DNA of 64,000 bases from Sunxiuqinia sp965230765 (GTDB lineage Bacteria; Bacteroidota; Bacteroidia; Bacteroidales; Prolixibacteraceae): assembly GCA_965230765.1 (NCBI GenBank), contig CBDDLR010000001.1:2108001-2172000 (forward strand), written 5' to 3'. The notes under the pieces are model-generated. The model was given only the letters and a program-made list of their open reading frames with translations. It was not told where the DNA came from and did not search any database. This document shows, one piece after another, positions 1 through 8,469 of the stretch. The number at the start of each line of letters is the position of its first letter. Within the stretch, counting starts at the first letter, position 1. The position numbers were made by a program, and so were the translations under genes.

Positions 1-986
1 AGGTTGGAGATACACTTACACATCGCGAGAACCCTTGCGAAAAAGCGATTGAAGGGTTTGAGGAAGTAAAACCGATGGTTTTTGCCGGAGTGTATCCAAT
101 TGATGCCGAGGATTATGAGGATCTTCGTGCAGCGATGGAAAAGCTTCAGTTAAATGATGCTTCTTTGACTTACGAACCGGAGTCGTCTGCTGCATTGGGT
201 TTTGGTTTTCGTTGTGGTTTCCTTGGGCTTCTGCACATGGAAATTATCCAGGAACGATTGGATCGTGAGTTTGATATGAATGTGATTACCACTGTTCCAA
301 ACGTTTCATACCTGGTTCATACCACAGATGACGAAACCATGACAGTTTACAATCCATCTGGACTGCCAGCTTCTACCAAAATTGATGAAATTGAAGAACC
401 ATATATTCGTGCGCAGATTATTACTAAATCCGATTTTATTGGGCAGGTAATGACACTGTGTTTAGAGAAACGTGGTACACTCCTAAAGCAAGACTATCTG
501 ACAACCGATCGTGCTGAACTGACTTTCGATCTTCCATTGGGGGAGATTGTTTTTGACTTTTACGATAAACTAAAATCTATTTCTAAAGGGTACGCTTCTT
601 TTGATTACCATATTTCCGGTTATAAACCTGCCAAACTTGTTCGGTTGGATATTCTACTGAATGGTGAAATGGTTGATGCACTTTCATCGTTGATACACTT
701 TGACAATGCTTACACACTTGGGCGCAGGATGTGTGAAAAATTGAAAGAGCTGATTCCAAGACAGCAGTTTGATATTGCCATTCAAGCGGCTATTGGTGCA
801 AAAATTATTGCCCGCGAAACCGTAAAAGCTGTTCGTAAAGATGTAACTGCCAAATGTTATGGTGGTGACATTACCCGTAAGCGCAAGTTGCTGGAAAAGC
901 AAAAGAAAGGTAAAAAACGAATGAAGCAGGTTGGTAATGTAGAGGTTCCTCAAAAAGCTTTCCTGGCAGTACTAAAACTGGATTAA
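1..986 (+). CDS. lepA: Elongation factor 4 (LepA), 3' part
   Basis: C-terminal part of the ribosome-back-translocating GTPase EF-4; the reading frame is open from base 3, so the gene begins upstream of the window. About 327 residues are present of a family that is normally near 600, so the GTPase domain is missing here. The visible part covers the EF-G-like domains and the LepA-specific C-terminal domain, including the typical basic end with GGDITRKRKLLEKQKKGKKRM and the closing AFLAVLKLD. The stop lies 6 bases before the DUF418 gene, so the two may be cotranscribed. The ATG at 75 is internal and not a start. Confidence 0.95.
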   Translation, partial: VGDTLTHRENPCEKAIEGFEEVKPMVFAGVYPIDAEDYEDLRAAMEKLQLNDASLTYEPESSAALGFGFRCGFLGLLHMEIIQERLDREFDMNVITTVPNVSYLVHTTDDETMTVYNPSGLPASTKIDEIEEPYIRAQIITKSDFIGQVMTLCLEKRGTLLKQDYLTTDRAELTFDLPLGEIVFDFYDKLKSISKGYASFDYHISGYKPAKLVRLDILLNGEMVDALSSLIHFDNAYTLGRRMCEKLKELIPRQQFDIAIQAAIGAKIIARETVKAVRKDVTAKCYGGDITRKRKLLEKQKKGKKRMKQVGNVEVPQKAFLAVLKLD

Positions 987-992
987 CTTAAC

Positions 993-2171
993 ATGAACGT
1001 TCCCTCTGAAAAAAAACGTATTGCAGTTGTTGATGCGCTGCGTGGCTTTGCCGTTATGGCCATCATGATCCTGCATAATGTCGAACGATTCAACTTATAC
1101 ATATTTCCAGAAAAATCATCATTGCCCGAGTGGATGGTGAAAATGGACAAAGTGGTTTGGGACAGCATGTTTTTTATGTTTGGGGGTAAAGCCTACGCTA
1201 TTTTCGCCCTTTTGTTTGGGTTTACTTTCTTTCTTCAGTTTAATAGTCGTTTATCAAAAAACGAAGATTTTGGTTATACTTTTTTGTGGCGCTTGCTCTT
1301 ATTGCTTGGCTTTGCCATGTTTAATGCAGCATTGTTCCCAGGTGAAGTGCTATTGTTATTTGCAGTTGTAGGTTTATTTCTTTTTGTAGCCAGGCATTGG
1401 CAAACCAAATGGGTGTTTCTGTTTGCAACGGTTTTGTTGTTACAACCCATGGAAATAGGTCGGTATGTTTACCATTTGTTTAATCCGGAATATCAATTAC
1501 CTGAAGGAATTATGGGCCCACATTACAATGCTTTTAAGCAAATTGTAAGGGAAGGTGAGTTTTGGAGTACCATAAAAGCACATTTGTACCATGGCCAAAT
1601 TTTTAGCTTTATGTGGGCCGTAGAGAATGGCCGTTTTTTCCAAACTGCAGGTTTGTTTTTGATGGGTATGTTAGCAGGACGTGGTGAAGTTTTTTATGAT
1701 AACCGAAGAAATACAAAATTTTGGAACAAGACATTGGTCGTATCAGTCATTGCATTTATCCCACTTTGGTGGATCGTTGAAAATAAACTGGGAGGGCTTA
1801 CTCAACTTGAGATGAAAACCCTGGGTGCTTCCATAAAAATGTGGCGCAACCTGGCGTTTACTGGAGTGTTGGTTTCTTCGTTTGTATTGCTCTACTATCA
1901 AACTGCATTTGAAAAAATATTAGAGCGTCTAATCCCGTATGGTAAAATGAGTCTGACCAATTACATTTTTCAGTCCTTGATCGGTTTTATAATCTACTTC
2001 CCTGTATGCTTTTACATTTCGCCAAAAATATCAATCACCTACAGTTTCTTGCTTGGAATAGCCTTATTTGTTGGTCATTTGCACCTTTGTAAGTGGTGGT
2101 TAAAACATCACCGACAAGGACCGCTTGAATACATTTGGCATAAACTCACCTGGGTGTTTAAGGAAAAATAG
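993..2171 (+). CDS. DUF418/YeiB-family multipass membrane protein
   Basis: 392-residue integral membrane protein. The N-terminus (RIAVVDALRGFAVMAIMILHN) is the heparan-acetyltransferase/acyltransferase-like start shared by YeiB and DUF418 proteins, and the C-terminal third (PYGKMSLTNYIFQS, then hydrophobic segments and a GPLEYIWH end) matches the DUF418 domain. About nine or ten hydrophobic segments are visible. The family is conserved in Bacteroidota, and its substrate is unknown; transfer or transport of an acyl group is only a guess. The start ATG follows the lepA stop by 6 bases. The gene converges on hepT with a gap of 3 bases. Confidence 0.85.
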   Translation: MNVPSEKKRIAVVDALRGFAVMAIMILHNVERFNLYIFPEKSSLPEWMVKMDKVVWDSMFFMFGGKAYAIFALLFGFTFFLQFNSRLSKNEDFGYTFLWRLLLLLGFAMFNAALFPGEVLLLFAVVGLFLFVARHWQTKWVFLFATVLLLQPMEIGRYVYHLFNPEYQLPEGIMGPHYNAFKQIVREGEFWSTIKAHLYHGQIFSFMWAVENGRFFQTAGLFLMGMLAGRGEVFYDNRRNTKFWNKTLVVSVIAFIPLWWIVENKLGGLTQLEMKTLGASIKMWRNLAFTGVLVSSFVLLYYQTAFEKILERLIPYGKMSLTNYIFQSLIGFIIYFPVCFYISPKISITYSFLLGIALFVGHLHLCKWWLKHHRQGPLEYIWHKLTWVFKEK

Positions 2172-2174
2172 GCA

Positions 2175-2507
2175 TTAATACAATAATTTTTGAATCTCTT
2201 CTTTTAATGTAGGAAGCGACTTGTGGATGATTAACCACAAAATATCAGCAGTAACACTATCGTAACCATGAATGATTCTGTTCCTGGTGTCTACAATTCT
2301 TCTGGAGTCTGTGATTCCAATTTCGGGATAAACTTTAAGAATTCGGTTTAATGCTTCACCTATTATTTCCAGGTTTCTTTCAACAGCTTTTCTTGTTTTT
2401 AAGTCTTTTTCAAACTCAATGAAGTTCCTTTCAGTAGGAAGGAAATCATTGATCTCATCAATTGAACGTTCAATATCCTCAAGCCATGTTTTTATTTCAA
2501 GCTTCAT
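2175..2507 (-). CDS. hepT: HepT-like ribonuclease toxin (DUF86), copy 1
   Basis: 110-residue helical HEPN protein. The HEPN active-site motif R-x4-H-x-Y is visible as RNRIIHGY near residues 77-84. In characterised HepT-MntA (type VII) toxin-antitoxin systems the HEPN protein is an RNase and the partner nucleotidyltransferase inactivates it by AMPylating the tyrosine of this motif. The start overlaps the end of the partner mntA by 11 bases, giving translational coupling with the antitoxin made first. A homologous pair lies at 26018-26645 on the other strand. Toxicity is inferred from the family. Confidence 0.88.
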   Translation of the reverse strand: MKLEIKTWLEDIERSIDEINDFLPTERNFIEFEKDLKTRKAVERNLEIIGEALNRILKVYPEIGITDSRRIVDTRNRIIHGYDSVTADILWLIIHKSLPTLKEEIQKLLY

Positions 2508-2796
2508 AAATGGCTTTTTTGCTGTTGTTTATTTGTTGTTTTAAAAATGAATTTTTTAATCCCTTTTGTTCTAACAAATCAATAGATCGGTTTAAAAGTT
2601 CTTCCAGTTTAAACTTTAAATTAAAATAATTTTCAGCATAGATTATTGGATCATTCGAATTGATATCTACAATCATATCAATATCACTTTCTGCTTTGAA
2701 TTGATCGGTAAGAACAGAGCCAAAAGCAAAAAGATGTTTCACTTTGTACTGCTTGCAAAGCTTATGGATTTGATCGGTATAATTATCTAAATACAT
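2497..2796 (-). CDS. mntA: MntA-like minimal nucleotidyltransferase antitoxin, copy 1
   Basis: 99-residue minimal nucleotidyltransferase. The MNT signature GS-x9-SDID is present (FGSVLTDQFKAESDID), followed by a third acidic strand region (IDLLEQ) as in the family. It is the upstream partner of the HEPN toxin and is expected to neutralise it by transferring AMP to the toxin's active-site tyrosine. A TATATTTG -7 box lies on the minus strand 15 bases before the ATG, so the mRNA leader would be very short. The protein is clearly homologous to the second MntA in this window but diverged, so this is not a recent duplication. Confidence 0.88.
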   Translation of the reverse strand: MYLDNYTDQIHKLCKQYKVKHLFAFGSVLTDQFKAESDIDMIVDINSNDPIIYAENYFNLKFKLEELLNRSIDLLEQKGLKNSFLKQQINNSKKAIYEA

Positions 2797-2810
2797 GCTG
2801 TGTTTTTATT

Positions 2811-2818
2811 CAAATATA
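2811..2818 (-). promoter_or_regulatory. Putative -7 box of the copy 1 mntA-hepT operon
   Basis: On the minus strand the sequence reads TATATTTG, a full match to the Bacteroidota -7 consensus TAnnTTTG. It ends 14 bases before the mntA ATG, implying a leader of only about 10 bases. I see no good TTTG -33 element at the expected 19-21 base spacing. Confidence 0.45.
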
Positions 2819-2907
2819 CTAAAAACAAAAAATACAGATGAATGTTAAAAAATAGTATACTAAAAAAAGGATGTGATCTTTTTAAAAGATGACAACCAAC
2901 AATAGCT

Positions 2908-3708
2908 TTAAAGTTTATAGTACCCCATCAGCAGCTTTTCAAACCAGCTGGCAGGCAACAGTGTTTTTACCTTTGGCATAAATAGCTCAATTGGTGATCC
3001 AACCCGGTATTTGGGTTTCAGCTTTTTCTTTTTCAGAAGTCGGCTAATTTTTTTTGCCACAACAATAGGTTCAGGTGCATGGGCAACATTTGCAATTGTT
3101 GTTTTATTGATTTGATTAAACTGATTTTCGTATGGCGATTTTGAAATGCTTTCTGGTTGTTTTCGATGGTTTGCAACATCGGTTTTAAAATCACCAGGTT
3201 GAATAACACAGGCTTCAATACCATATTGTTTTACTTCCATCCGAAGTGATTCCGTTAAAATATCCAATGCTGCTTTGCTGGCAGAATAAACTCCGTTAAA
3301 CGGTAGTCCGGCTTCTGCAGCTAAGGAACTAATCATGATAATCCGACCATGACCTTGCTTGCGCATAAAAGGGATTACAGCCTGATTTACCCGCTGTATA
3401 CCATAAATGTTTAATTGAAAAACTTCATCAATTTCTGCAGGGGAGAATGCTTCAACAGGGCCAATAGCCCCTCGCCCGGCACATTGAATGACCACATCAA
3501 TTTCTTCCAAAAAGGAAATTGCTTTATCAATGGCTTTGTCAACAGATTCTTTGTCGGTTACATCCATCTTTAACCAGGAAATACCACCATCATAGAGTTT
3601 ATCTTCAACTCTTCTTCCACAGCCAATTATTTGATGACCGTCGTTACATAAATATTCTGCAATTGATTTTCCAATACCAGAAGTTGCACCTGTTATTAAA
3701 ATTTTCAT
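2908..3708 (-). CDS. Short-chain dehydrogenase/reductase
   Basis: 266-residue classical SDR. The NAD(P)-binding motif TGATSGIG is at residues 6-13, the structural NAG-like motif appears as QCAGRGA, the catalytic Ser lies in MISSLA, and the catalytic YSASK follows. The C-terminal extension (AKKISRLLKKKKLKPKYRVG and a FMPKVKTLLPASWFEKLLMGYYKL end) is typical of SDRs acting on retinol-like or lipid substrates and suggests a membrane-associated end. The substrate cannot be read from the sequence. It is a single gene, transcribed divergently from the antiporter at 3873. Confidence 0.88.
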   Translation of the reverse strand: MKILITGATSGIGKSIAEYLCNDGHQIIGCGRRVEDKLYDGGISWLKMDVTDKESVDKAIDKAISFLEEIDVVIQCAGRGAIGPVEAFSPAEIDEVFQLNIYGIQRVNQAVIPFMRKQGHGRIIMISSLAAEAGLPFNGVYSASKAALDILTESLRMEVKQYGIEACVIQPGDFKTDVANHRKQPESISKSPYENQFNQINKTTIANVAHAPEPIVVAKKISRLLKKKKLKPKYRVGSPIELFMPKVKTLLPASWFEKLLMGYYKL

Positions 3709-3872
3709 TGAATAATTTTTTATGAAAAATAGTGAAAATGCATTTAGTAGATTCTATTTTTGTTGCAGAATAAAAAAATTGGTACTGTTCGGTTGAACTC
3801 TTTTGGTACAATTCTGTATTTTAATTAAAATTGATGCTGTAACTCAAAATCATTCACTCATAAATTAGCAAG

Positions 3873-5861
3873 ATGGAGCTTATTCTGCTGAAGGATATCG
3901 TTATAATATTTGCCCTTTCAACCCTGGTGAATTACCTGTTTACTAAAATTAATGTGCCCACAATTATTGGCTATTTACTTACTGGTGTTGTTGCCGGGCC
4001 ATATTGTTTTGGGATTATTGGTTCGCCGCACCAGATTGAATTAATCGCCGAAATTGGCGTTGTATTACTGATGTTTACTATCGGGTTGGAATTTTCGGTA
4101 AACCACTTATTTCGAATCCGAAAAATCGTTTTTGTAGGTGGTTTTATGCAGCTGGTGCTTACAGCAGGGGTAACGATGATTCTTGGCAGAGGTTATAACA
4201 TGGAATGGCCGGGCGCTATTTTTGTTGGGTTTTTGACTGCACTGAGTAGTACTGCGGTTGTGCTGAAAATATTGCAGGAACGTTCTGAGATTACTTCAAA
4301 TTATGGACGCACTGTTTTGGGCATTTTGATTTTTCAGGATATCATCCTGATTCCGCTTTTACTATTTACACCTGTTCTTGGCGGTGAAACATCTGGGCAG
4401 GGTGGTGAATTGCTCCTTCTTATGGGAAAGGCGATTGTATTAATTGCCATGGTTTATGTTGGAAACCGATGGTTAATGCCAAAGTTGCTTTCACTGATTG
4501 CACACACTAAAAGCCAGGAGCTTTTTTTGATGAGCATTTTCCTGATTTGTTTGTCGGTGGCATTGCTGACTTCCGAGATGGGTATATCGCTTGCTTTTGG
4601 GGCGTTCTTAGCCGGATTGATGATTTCTGAATCCGAATATAGCCACAATGCTTTTGGGCACCTTATTCCTTTTAAAGACACGTTCACCAGTTTTTTCTTT
4701 GTATCTATAGGGATGTTACTTGATTTGGGCTTTGTTGCAGATCATCCATGGCTAGTACTTTCTACTGTTTTATTAGTTTTAGTGGTGAAGATGATCATAG
4801 CCGGATCAACAGCATTTGTTTTGGGGCATACGTTCCGTGGAACAATTATGGTTGGTTTTGCTTTGTGCCAGGTTGGTGAGTTCTCATTCATTTTAGCACA
4901 ATCCGGTTTGAATTATCAGATTATTCCTGAATATTACTACCAACTATTTCTGGCAGTAGCTGTAATCTCAATGTCGGTAACCCCATTGTTGATTCTTGCT
5001 TCAAAACCAGTGGCCAACGTAATTTTAAAGCTTCCTTTACCAAGCGTTTGGGTTGAAGGTTTGTTCCCATTGACCCAAATTGAAATTCCTGAATTGAAGA
5101 ACCACCTGGTTTTTATTGGAAAAGACCGCAGGGCCCTCAACCTTTCTAAGATGGCAAAATACCTTAACTTACCCTATATCTCAATTGTATTTGATCCTTC
5201 AACAGTAAAACGAATGCAGGAAAGCGGGGAGACGGTGCTTTACGGTGATGCTGTAAACGAACCAATATTGGAGAAAGCCCACGTTGATACTGCCGATGTT
5301 GTCGTGGTTTCAATTGGCAATTCGATCACTGCTATGTCCATAACTCAGAAAGTCCGAAATTTAAATCCGCATGCGTTTTTGTTGGTCAGGGCAAAAGATG
5401 TGTCAGAAATAGAGGAACTTTACAAGTTAGGCGCTAACGAGGTTATCCCGGAAGAGTTTGAAACGTCTATCGATTTGCTTGAACGTGTGATGAATAGAAG
5501 GTTAGTGCCACAGCGCGAAATAAACTCAGTGATAGCACAGTTGCGGGATGACCACTATGGGATTTTCCGTGAAAAAGAAAATCATTCCAATCAAATTTTC
5601 AAGGAATTACCGAATATTGAAATTGTTGCCTTGAAGGTAAAGGAAGATTCACCGATAATAGGTAAGAGTATTCAGGATGTGCGATTTAGGATTGTTTATG
5701 GCGTAACGCTGGTGGCAATACTCCGGGGTGAAAACTTGATTGAACATCCAGAACCAAACGAAGTATTGGAATTAAACGATACTGCTTATATTATGGGTAA
5801 GCCAGAGCAAATTGCCAAAGCATTTGAGGTTTTTGGCGACAATGAACTTCCAAAATTATAA
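3873..5861 (+). CDS. CPA2-family monovalent cation:proton antiporter with TrkA domains
   Basis: 662-residue inner-membrane antiporter of the KefB/KefC/Ybal type. Residues about 1-385 form the 12-13 helix Na+/H+ exchanger domain. A TrkA-N-like domain follows (about 405-520) and then a TrkA-C domain (about 570-655, with PIIGKSIQDVRFR). The family exports K+ or Na+ in exchange for protons and is gated by ligand binding to the TrkA domains. The first strand of the TrkA-N domain reads HLVFIGKDRRALNL, so the usual GxGxxG dinucleotide-binding glycines are not intact. Ligand control may therefore differ from KefC. Single gene. Confidence 0.92.
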   Translation: MELILLKDIVIIFALSTLVNYLFTKINVPTIIGYLLTGVVAGPYCFGIIGSPHQIELIAEIGVVLLMFTIGLEFSVNHLFRIRKIVFVGGFMQLVLTAGVTMILGRGYNMEWPGAIFVGFLTALSSTAVVLKILQERSEITSNYGRTVLGILIFQDIILIPLLLFTPVLGGETSGQGGELLLLMGKAIVLIAMVYVGNRWLMPKLLSLIAHTKSQELFLMSIFLICLSVALLTSEMGISLAFGAFLAGLMISESEYSHNAFGHLIPFKDTFTSFFFVSIGMLLDLGFVADHPWLVLSTVLLVLVVKMIIAGSTAFVLGHTFRGTIMVGFALCQVGEFSFILAQSGLNYQIIPEYYYQLFLAVAVISMSVTPLLILASKPVANVILKLPLPSVWVEGLFPLTQIEIPELKNHLVFIGKDRRALNLSKMAKYLNLPYISIVFDPSTVKRMQESGETVLYGDAVNEPILEKAHVDTADVVVVSIGNSITAMSITQKVRNLNPHAFLLVRAKDVSEIEELYKLGANEVIPEEFETSIDLLERVMNRRLVPQREINSVIAQLRDDHYGIFREKENHSNQIFKELPNIEIVALKVKEDSPIIGKSIQDVRFRIVYGVTLVAILRGENLIEHPEPNEVLELNDTAYIMGKPEQIAKAFEVFGDNELPKL

Positions 5862-5867
5862 TAAAAA

Positions 5868-5890
5868 AATCCCGACGAATAGCCGGGATT
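5868..5890 (-). terminator. Rho-independent terminator of the RprXY-like operon
   Basis: A 7-bp stem (AATCCCG with CGGGATT, 9-base loop) is preceded on the plus strand by a run of A, so on the minus strand the hairpin is followed by a T tract. It lies 24 bases after the stop of the response regulator at 5914. Confidence 0.75.
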
Positions 5891-5913
5891 GAATGTATAG
5901 TTTTGAAATAATA

Positions 5914-6606
5914 TCAGACGATTAGTTTGTACCCTTTACCATGAACATTAATGATTTCAACAGAAGGTTCATCTTTTAAGTGCTTACGAAGTTTAGTAAT
6001 GTAAACATCCATGCTTCGGGCATTAAAGTAGTTGTCATCAATCCAAATGGATTTTAGCGCAAAGTTTCGTTCAAGCACACTGTTGGCATTGTTGCAAAGC
6101 AAACGCAAAAGTTCCGACTCTTTGGTGGTTAATTTCACCGAGTCATCATCGGTTGTTAATGTTTGTTTTCTAGGGTCAAACGAATATTTTCCGAGTTTAA
6201 ATACCGACTGTTCGCTACTCTTTGTTTCCTGTGAGGTGCGGCGTAAAATGGCTTCAATACGGAAGATTAGCTCTTCCATGCTAAATGGCTTGGTAATGTA
6301 ATCATCGGCTCCCATTTTAAAACCTTCCAGTACATCTTCTTTCAAATTTTTTGCTGTAAGAAAGATGATTGGTACATCATGGTTTTGTAGTCGAATGTCT
6401 TTGGCCAGTGACATGCCGTCTTTTTTTGGCATCATGATGTCCAGGATGCACAAATCATAATTATGGTTTTTCATAAAACCTTCGTAAGCTTGCTCCCCAT
6501 CGGGGAACAAATCAGTATCGAAGTTTTTGGCAATCAAATATTCTTTTAATAAAAGACCAAGGTTCTCATCGTCTTCGGCCAATAAAAGCTTTACTTTTTT
6601 TTCCAT
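5914..6606 (-). CDS. rprY: OmpR-family response regulator, RprY-like
   Basis: 230-residue response regulator. The receiver domain (about 5-120) has the acidic pair EDD at 11-13, phosphoacceptor Asp56 in ILDIMMPKKDG, and the conserved Thr and Lys in FLTAK and TKPF. A winged-helix OmpR/PhoB DNA-binding domain covers about 130-228, ending in VHGKGYKLIV. The 5' end overlaps the upstream kinase gene by 41 bases, giving one transcription unit. RprY in Bacteroidota controls stress and metabolic genes; its targets here are not visible. The gene symbol is given by similarity of the pair to RprXY. Confidence 0.88.
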   Translation of the reverse strand: MEKKVKLLLAEDDENLGLLLKEYLIAKNFDTDLFPDGEQAYEGFMKNHNYDLCILDIMMPKKDGMSLAKDIRLQNHDVPIIFLTAKNLKEDVLEGFKMGADDYITKPFSMEELIFRIEAILRRTSQETKSSEQSVFKLGKYSFDPRKQTLTTDDDSVKLTTKESELLRLLCNNANSVLERNFALKSIWIDDNYFNARSMDVYITKLRKHLKDEPSVEIINVHGKGYKLIV

Positions 6607-8197
6607 TTTCTTTTGAATTTAATGGGAAGGAAATAACAAATTTCGTTCCTTTATTTAAAACGCTCTCCACCTTGATTTTACCCTGGTGGGAGTCAACGAT
6701 TTTCTTTACATAGCTTAATCCCAATCCAAAACCTTTTACATCGTGCACATTACCTGTGGGAACGCGATAAAAACGCTCAAAAATCTGATCCTGATGTTCT
6801 TTTGGGATTCCAATCCCATTATCCTTAACTGAAATTAGTATTTGATCTTTTTTATTTTCAGTCGTCAAGTGAATGGCCGGGGTTTCTTTACTGTATTTTA
6901 CGGCATTATCCAACAAGTTGAAAACAACATTGGTAATGTGAATCTCATCGCCTTTTATATGGTCATCCCCGGCATTTAGTTCAGCGCTTATTTCACCATT
7001 TTTATTTTTAACCCGCAATTCAAAGTTAAGGATTACATTGTTAATTAGTTCATTCAAATTAACATCTTTAAACTTTAGCTTCAACCGACCTTCATTGAAA
7101 ACGGCCATTTGCAGCACCTTTTCAACCTGGAAACTCAATCGTTTACTTTCCTGAATGATAACGTTCGAAACATGTTCAATCGTACGAGGTGTATTGGTTA
7201 CACTATTGTCATGCAGCATCTGGCTGGCCAGCGAGATTGTAGAGATCGGTGTTTTTAGCTCATGGGTCATGTTGTTGATGAAATCATTTTTGACTATTGA
7301 AAGTTTTTTCTGACGAAGGATGATTAAAATCGTATAAACAAAAATGGCGATCAGTAAAGCTGTTAAAACTGCTGTGGGAATAACCATAATCCCGGTTTCT
7401 TTCAAAAGGAATGATTGTCGCTTTGGGAAATAAACATTCAGATAGATTGGTTTTATTTCGACAACATCATGTGGAAACAATAAATTTTTGTATTCCCTTC
7501 GTTTTTGAGGGCTATAGTCGGGATGCCCTAATACAAGTTGTTCATTTGCCCTTGGTGTATATTTAACGGCATATTTATAATCGATGTTTATACCACTGTT
7601 CCTAAACTCTTTTTTCAAAGTCCGTTCTAAAAGGGACTGGTTTATGCGGTCTTTAACTGGTAGGTTTGAAAATATGTATTGATTCTGGATAATCCGAAAT
7701 ACATCTGCTTTTTGTGCAAGGCTCCTTTCATATCGTTCTTGAATGTAAGTCTGGCTGTCTTCAATTTTATCAAAGGCAGAAGGGAACTCACCTGGTCTTC
7801 CTCTTTCGTTATTCAGATTTACAGTAGAATCAGAAGAGCTTATTGAAAACTCTTCCATGTATATACTGGAAGAATTATTTCGTTGTTGCGAAGATCGGTA
7901 AGTAATGCTGATATTACCTTGTCTTCTATTGTTTGGGAACAAAGACCCCTGCCTCCCGCTTGGGAAAATTGGATTAGAGAGACCATTTGACTGGCTTGAA
8001 CTCGCTGCAATTAGCCGAGAAGCCTCATCTCTTTCAAGTTTGGTTACAACTTCACGTAATGTTCTTGAGACATCCCTGTCAAACTGTTCTTCTTTAATTT
8101 GAAAAGCTTTTTTTATGGAGTTTGTTTGTACCAATATCAAACTGGTCATTACAACGGCCATCAACACGATCAAACTAAGAATGATTTTTCTACTCAT
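6566..8197 (-). CDS. rprX: Sensor histidine kinase, RprX-like
   Basis: 543-residue membrane sensor kinase. It has an N-terminal membrane helix (about 4-24), a periplasmic region of about 240 residues rich in Ser, Asn and Arg, and a second helix (about 270-294). A HisKA domain follows with His312 in THELKTP, and a HATPase domain carries DNAVKYS, DNGIGIP and GFGLGLSYV. I chose the start MSRKII at 8197 because the longer frame from 8245 would place the -7 box TATCTTTG inside the coding region. It is followed by its cognate response regulator with overlap. Confidence 0.88.
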   Translation of the reverse strand: MSRKIILSLIVLMAVVMTSLILVQTNSIKKAFQIKEEQFDRDVSRTLREVVTKLERDEASRLIAASSSQSNGLSNPIFPSGRQGSLFPNNRRQGNISITYRSSQQRNNSSSIYMEEFSISSSDSTVNLNNERGRPGEFPSAFDKIEDSQTYIQERYERSLAQKADVFRIIQNQYIFSNLPVKDRINQSLLERTLKKEFRNSGINIDYKYAVKYTPRANEQLVLGHPDYSPQKRREYKNLLFPHDVVEIKPIYLNVYFPKRQSFLLKETGIMVIPTAVLTALLIAIFVYTILIILRQKKLSIVKNDFINNMTHELKTPISTISLASQMLHDNSVTNTPRTIEHVSNVIIQESKRLSFQVEKVLQMAVFNEGRLKLKFKDVNLNELINNVILNFELRVKNKNGEISAELNAGDDHIKGDEIHITNVVFNLLDNAVKYSKETPAIHLTTENKKDQILISVKDNGIGIPKEHQDQIFERFYRVPTGNVHDVKGFGLGLSYVKKIVDSHQGKIKVESVLNKGTKFVISFPLNSKENGKKSKAFIGRRR

Positions 8198-8202
8198 AAT
8201 TA

Positions 8203-8210
8203 CAAAGATA
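8203..8210 (-). promoter_or_regulatory. Putative -7 box immediately upstream of rprX-like kinase
   Basis: On the minus strand TATCTTTG matches TAnnTTTG exactly and ends 5 bases before the ATG at 8197. A transcript from this box would begin at or within a few bases of the start codon, so the mRNA would be nearly leaderless. No convincing -33 element is visible. Confidence 0.4.
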
Positions 8211-8320
8211 ACCTTTAAAATATAGGATTTTCGGGGACTTAACAATATTTAACATTGCCCTGTTGTAAAGGTTTTTAGGAGATATTTTTGCCAATAATTC
8301 TTAACAGGCTTTAACAAAAA

Positions 8321-8355
8321 TTTGCATTAGGAGGGATCAATTTAAGCTATCTTTG
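8321..8355 (+). promoter_or_regulatory. Promoter of the candidate small RNA
   Basis: TTTG at 8321-8324 and TATCTTTG at 8348-8355 match the -33 and -7 elements of Bacteroidota promoters. The spacer is 23 bases, slightly longer than the usual 19-21. The only thing downstream on this strand before the opposing rnc gene is the structured segment at 8360-8469. Confidence 0.55.
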
Positions 8356-8359
8356 TTAC

Positions 8360-8469
8360 ATAGACATTATTCAAAAAATGTCTGCTCAGTTTTGGGGTTT
8401 AACTGAGTTTTTACAAGGTGAATTTAGGTTTTGGTTTTAGGCGGGGTCGTTGGGCTCCGCCTTCTTTTT
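8360..8469 (+). ncRNA. Candidate free-standing small RNA, about 110 nt
   Basis: A plus-strand segment between the divergent promoter region of rprX and the 3' end of rnc. It has a promoter just upstream and no open reading frame after it on this strand. Three stem-loops follow each other: GACATT/AATGTC (8363-8368 with 8377-8382), CTCAGTT/AACTGAG (8385-8391 with 8401-8407, loop TTGGGGTTT), and a GC-rich 8-bp terminator stem ending in a T tract (8439-8469). The 3' end is antisense to the rnc stop codon. I recognise no known RNA family. Function is unknown; a trans-acting regulator or an antisense modulator of rnc are possibilities. Confidence 0.55.
8439..8469 (+). terminator. Rho-independent terminator of the candidate small RNA
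   Basis: AGGCGGGG (8439-8446) pairs with CTCCGCCT (8455-8462) with one G-T wobble around loop TCGTTGGG, followed by TTCTTTTT. Read on the minus strand there is no T tract after the stem, so it serves the plus strand and not rnc. Confidence 0.75.

Noticed and set aside
2876..2890. A palindrome ATCTTTTTAAAAGAT as a terminator of the SDR gene
   Set aside because: The stem is only A-T rich and the T tract is several bases away; too weak to list as a feature.
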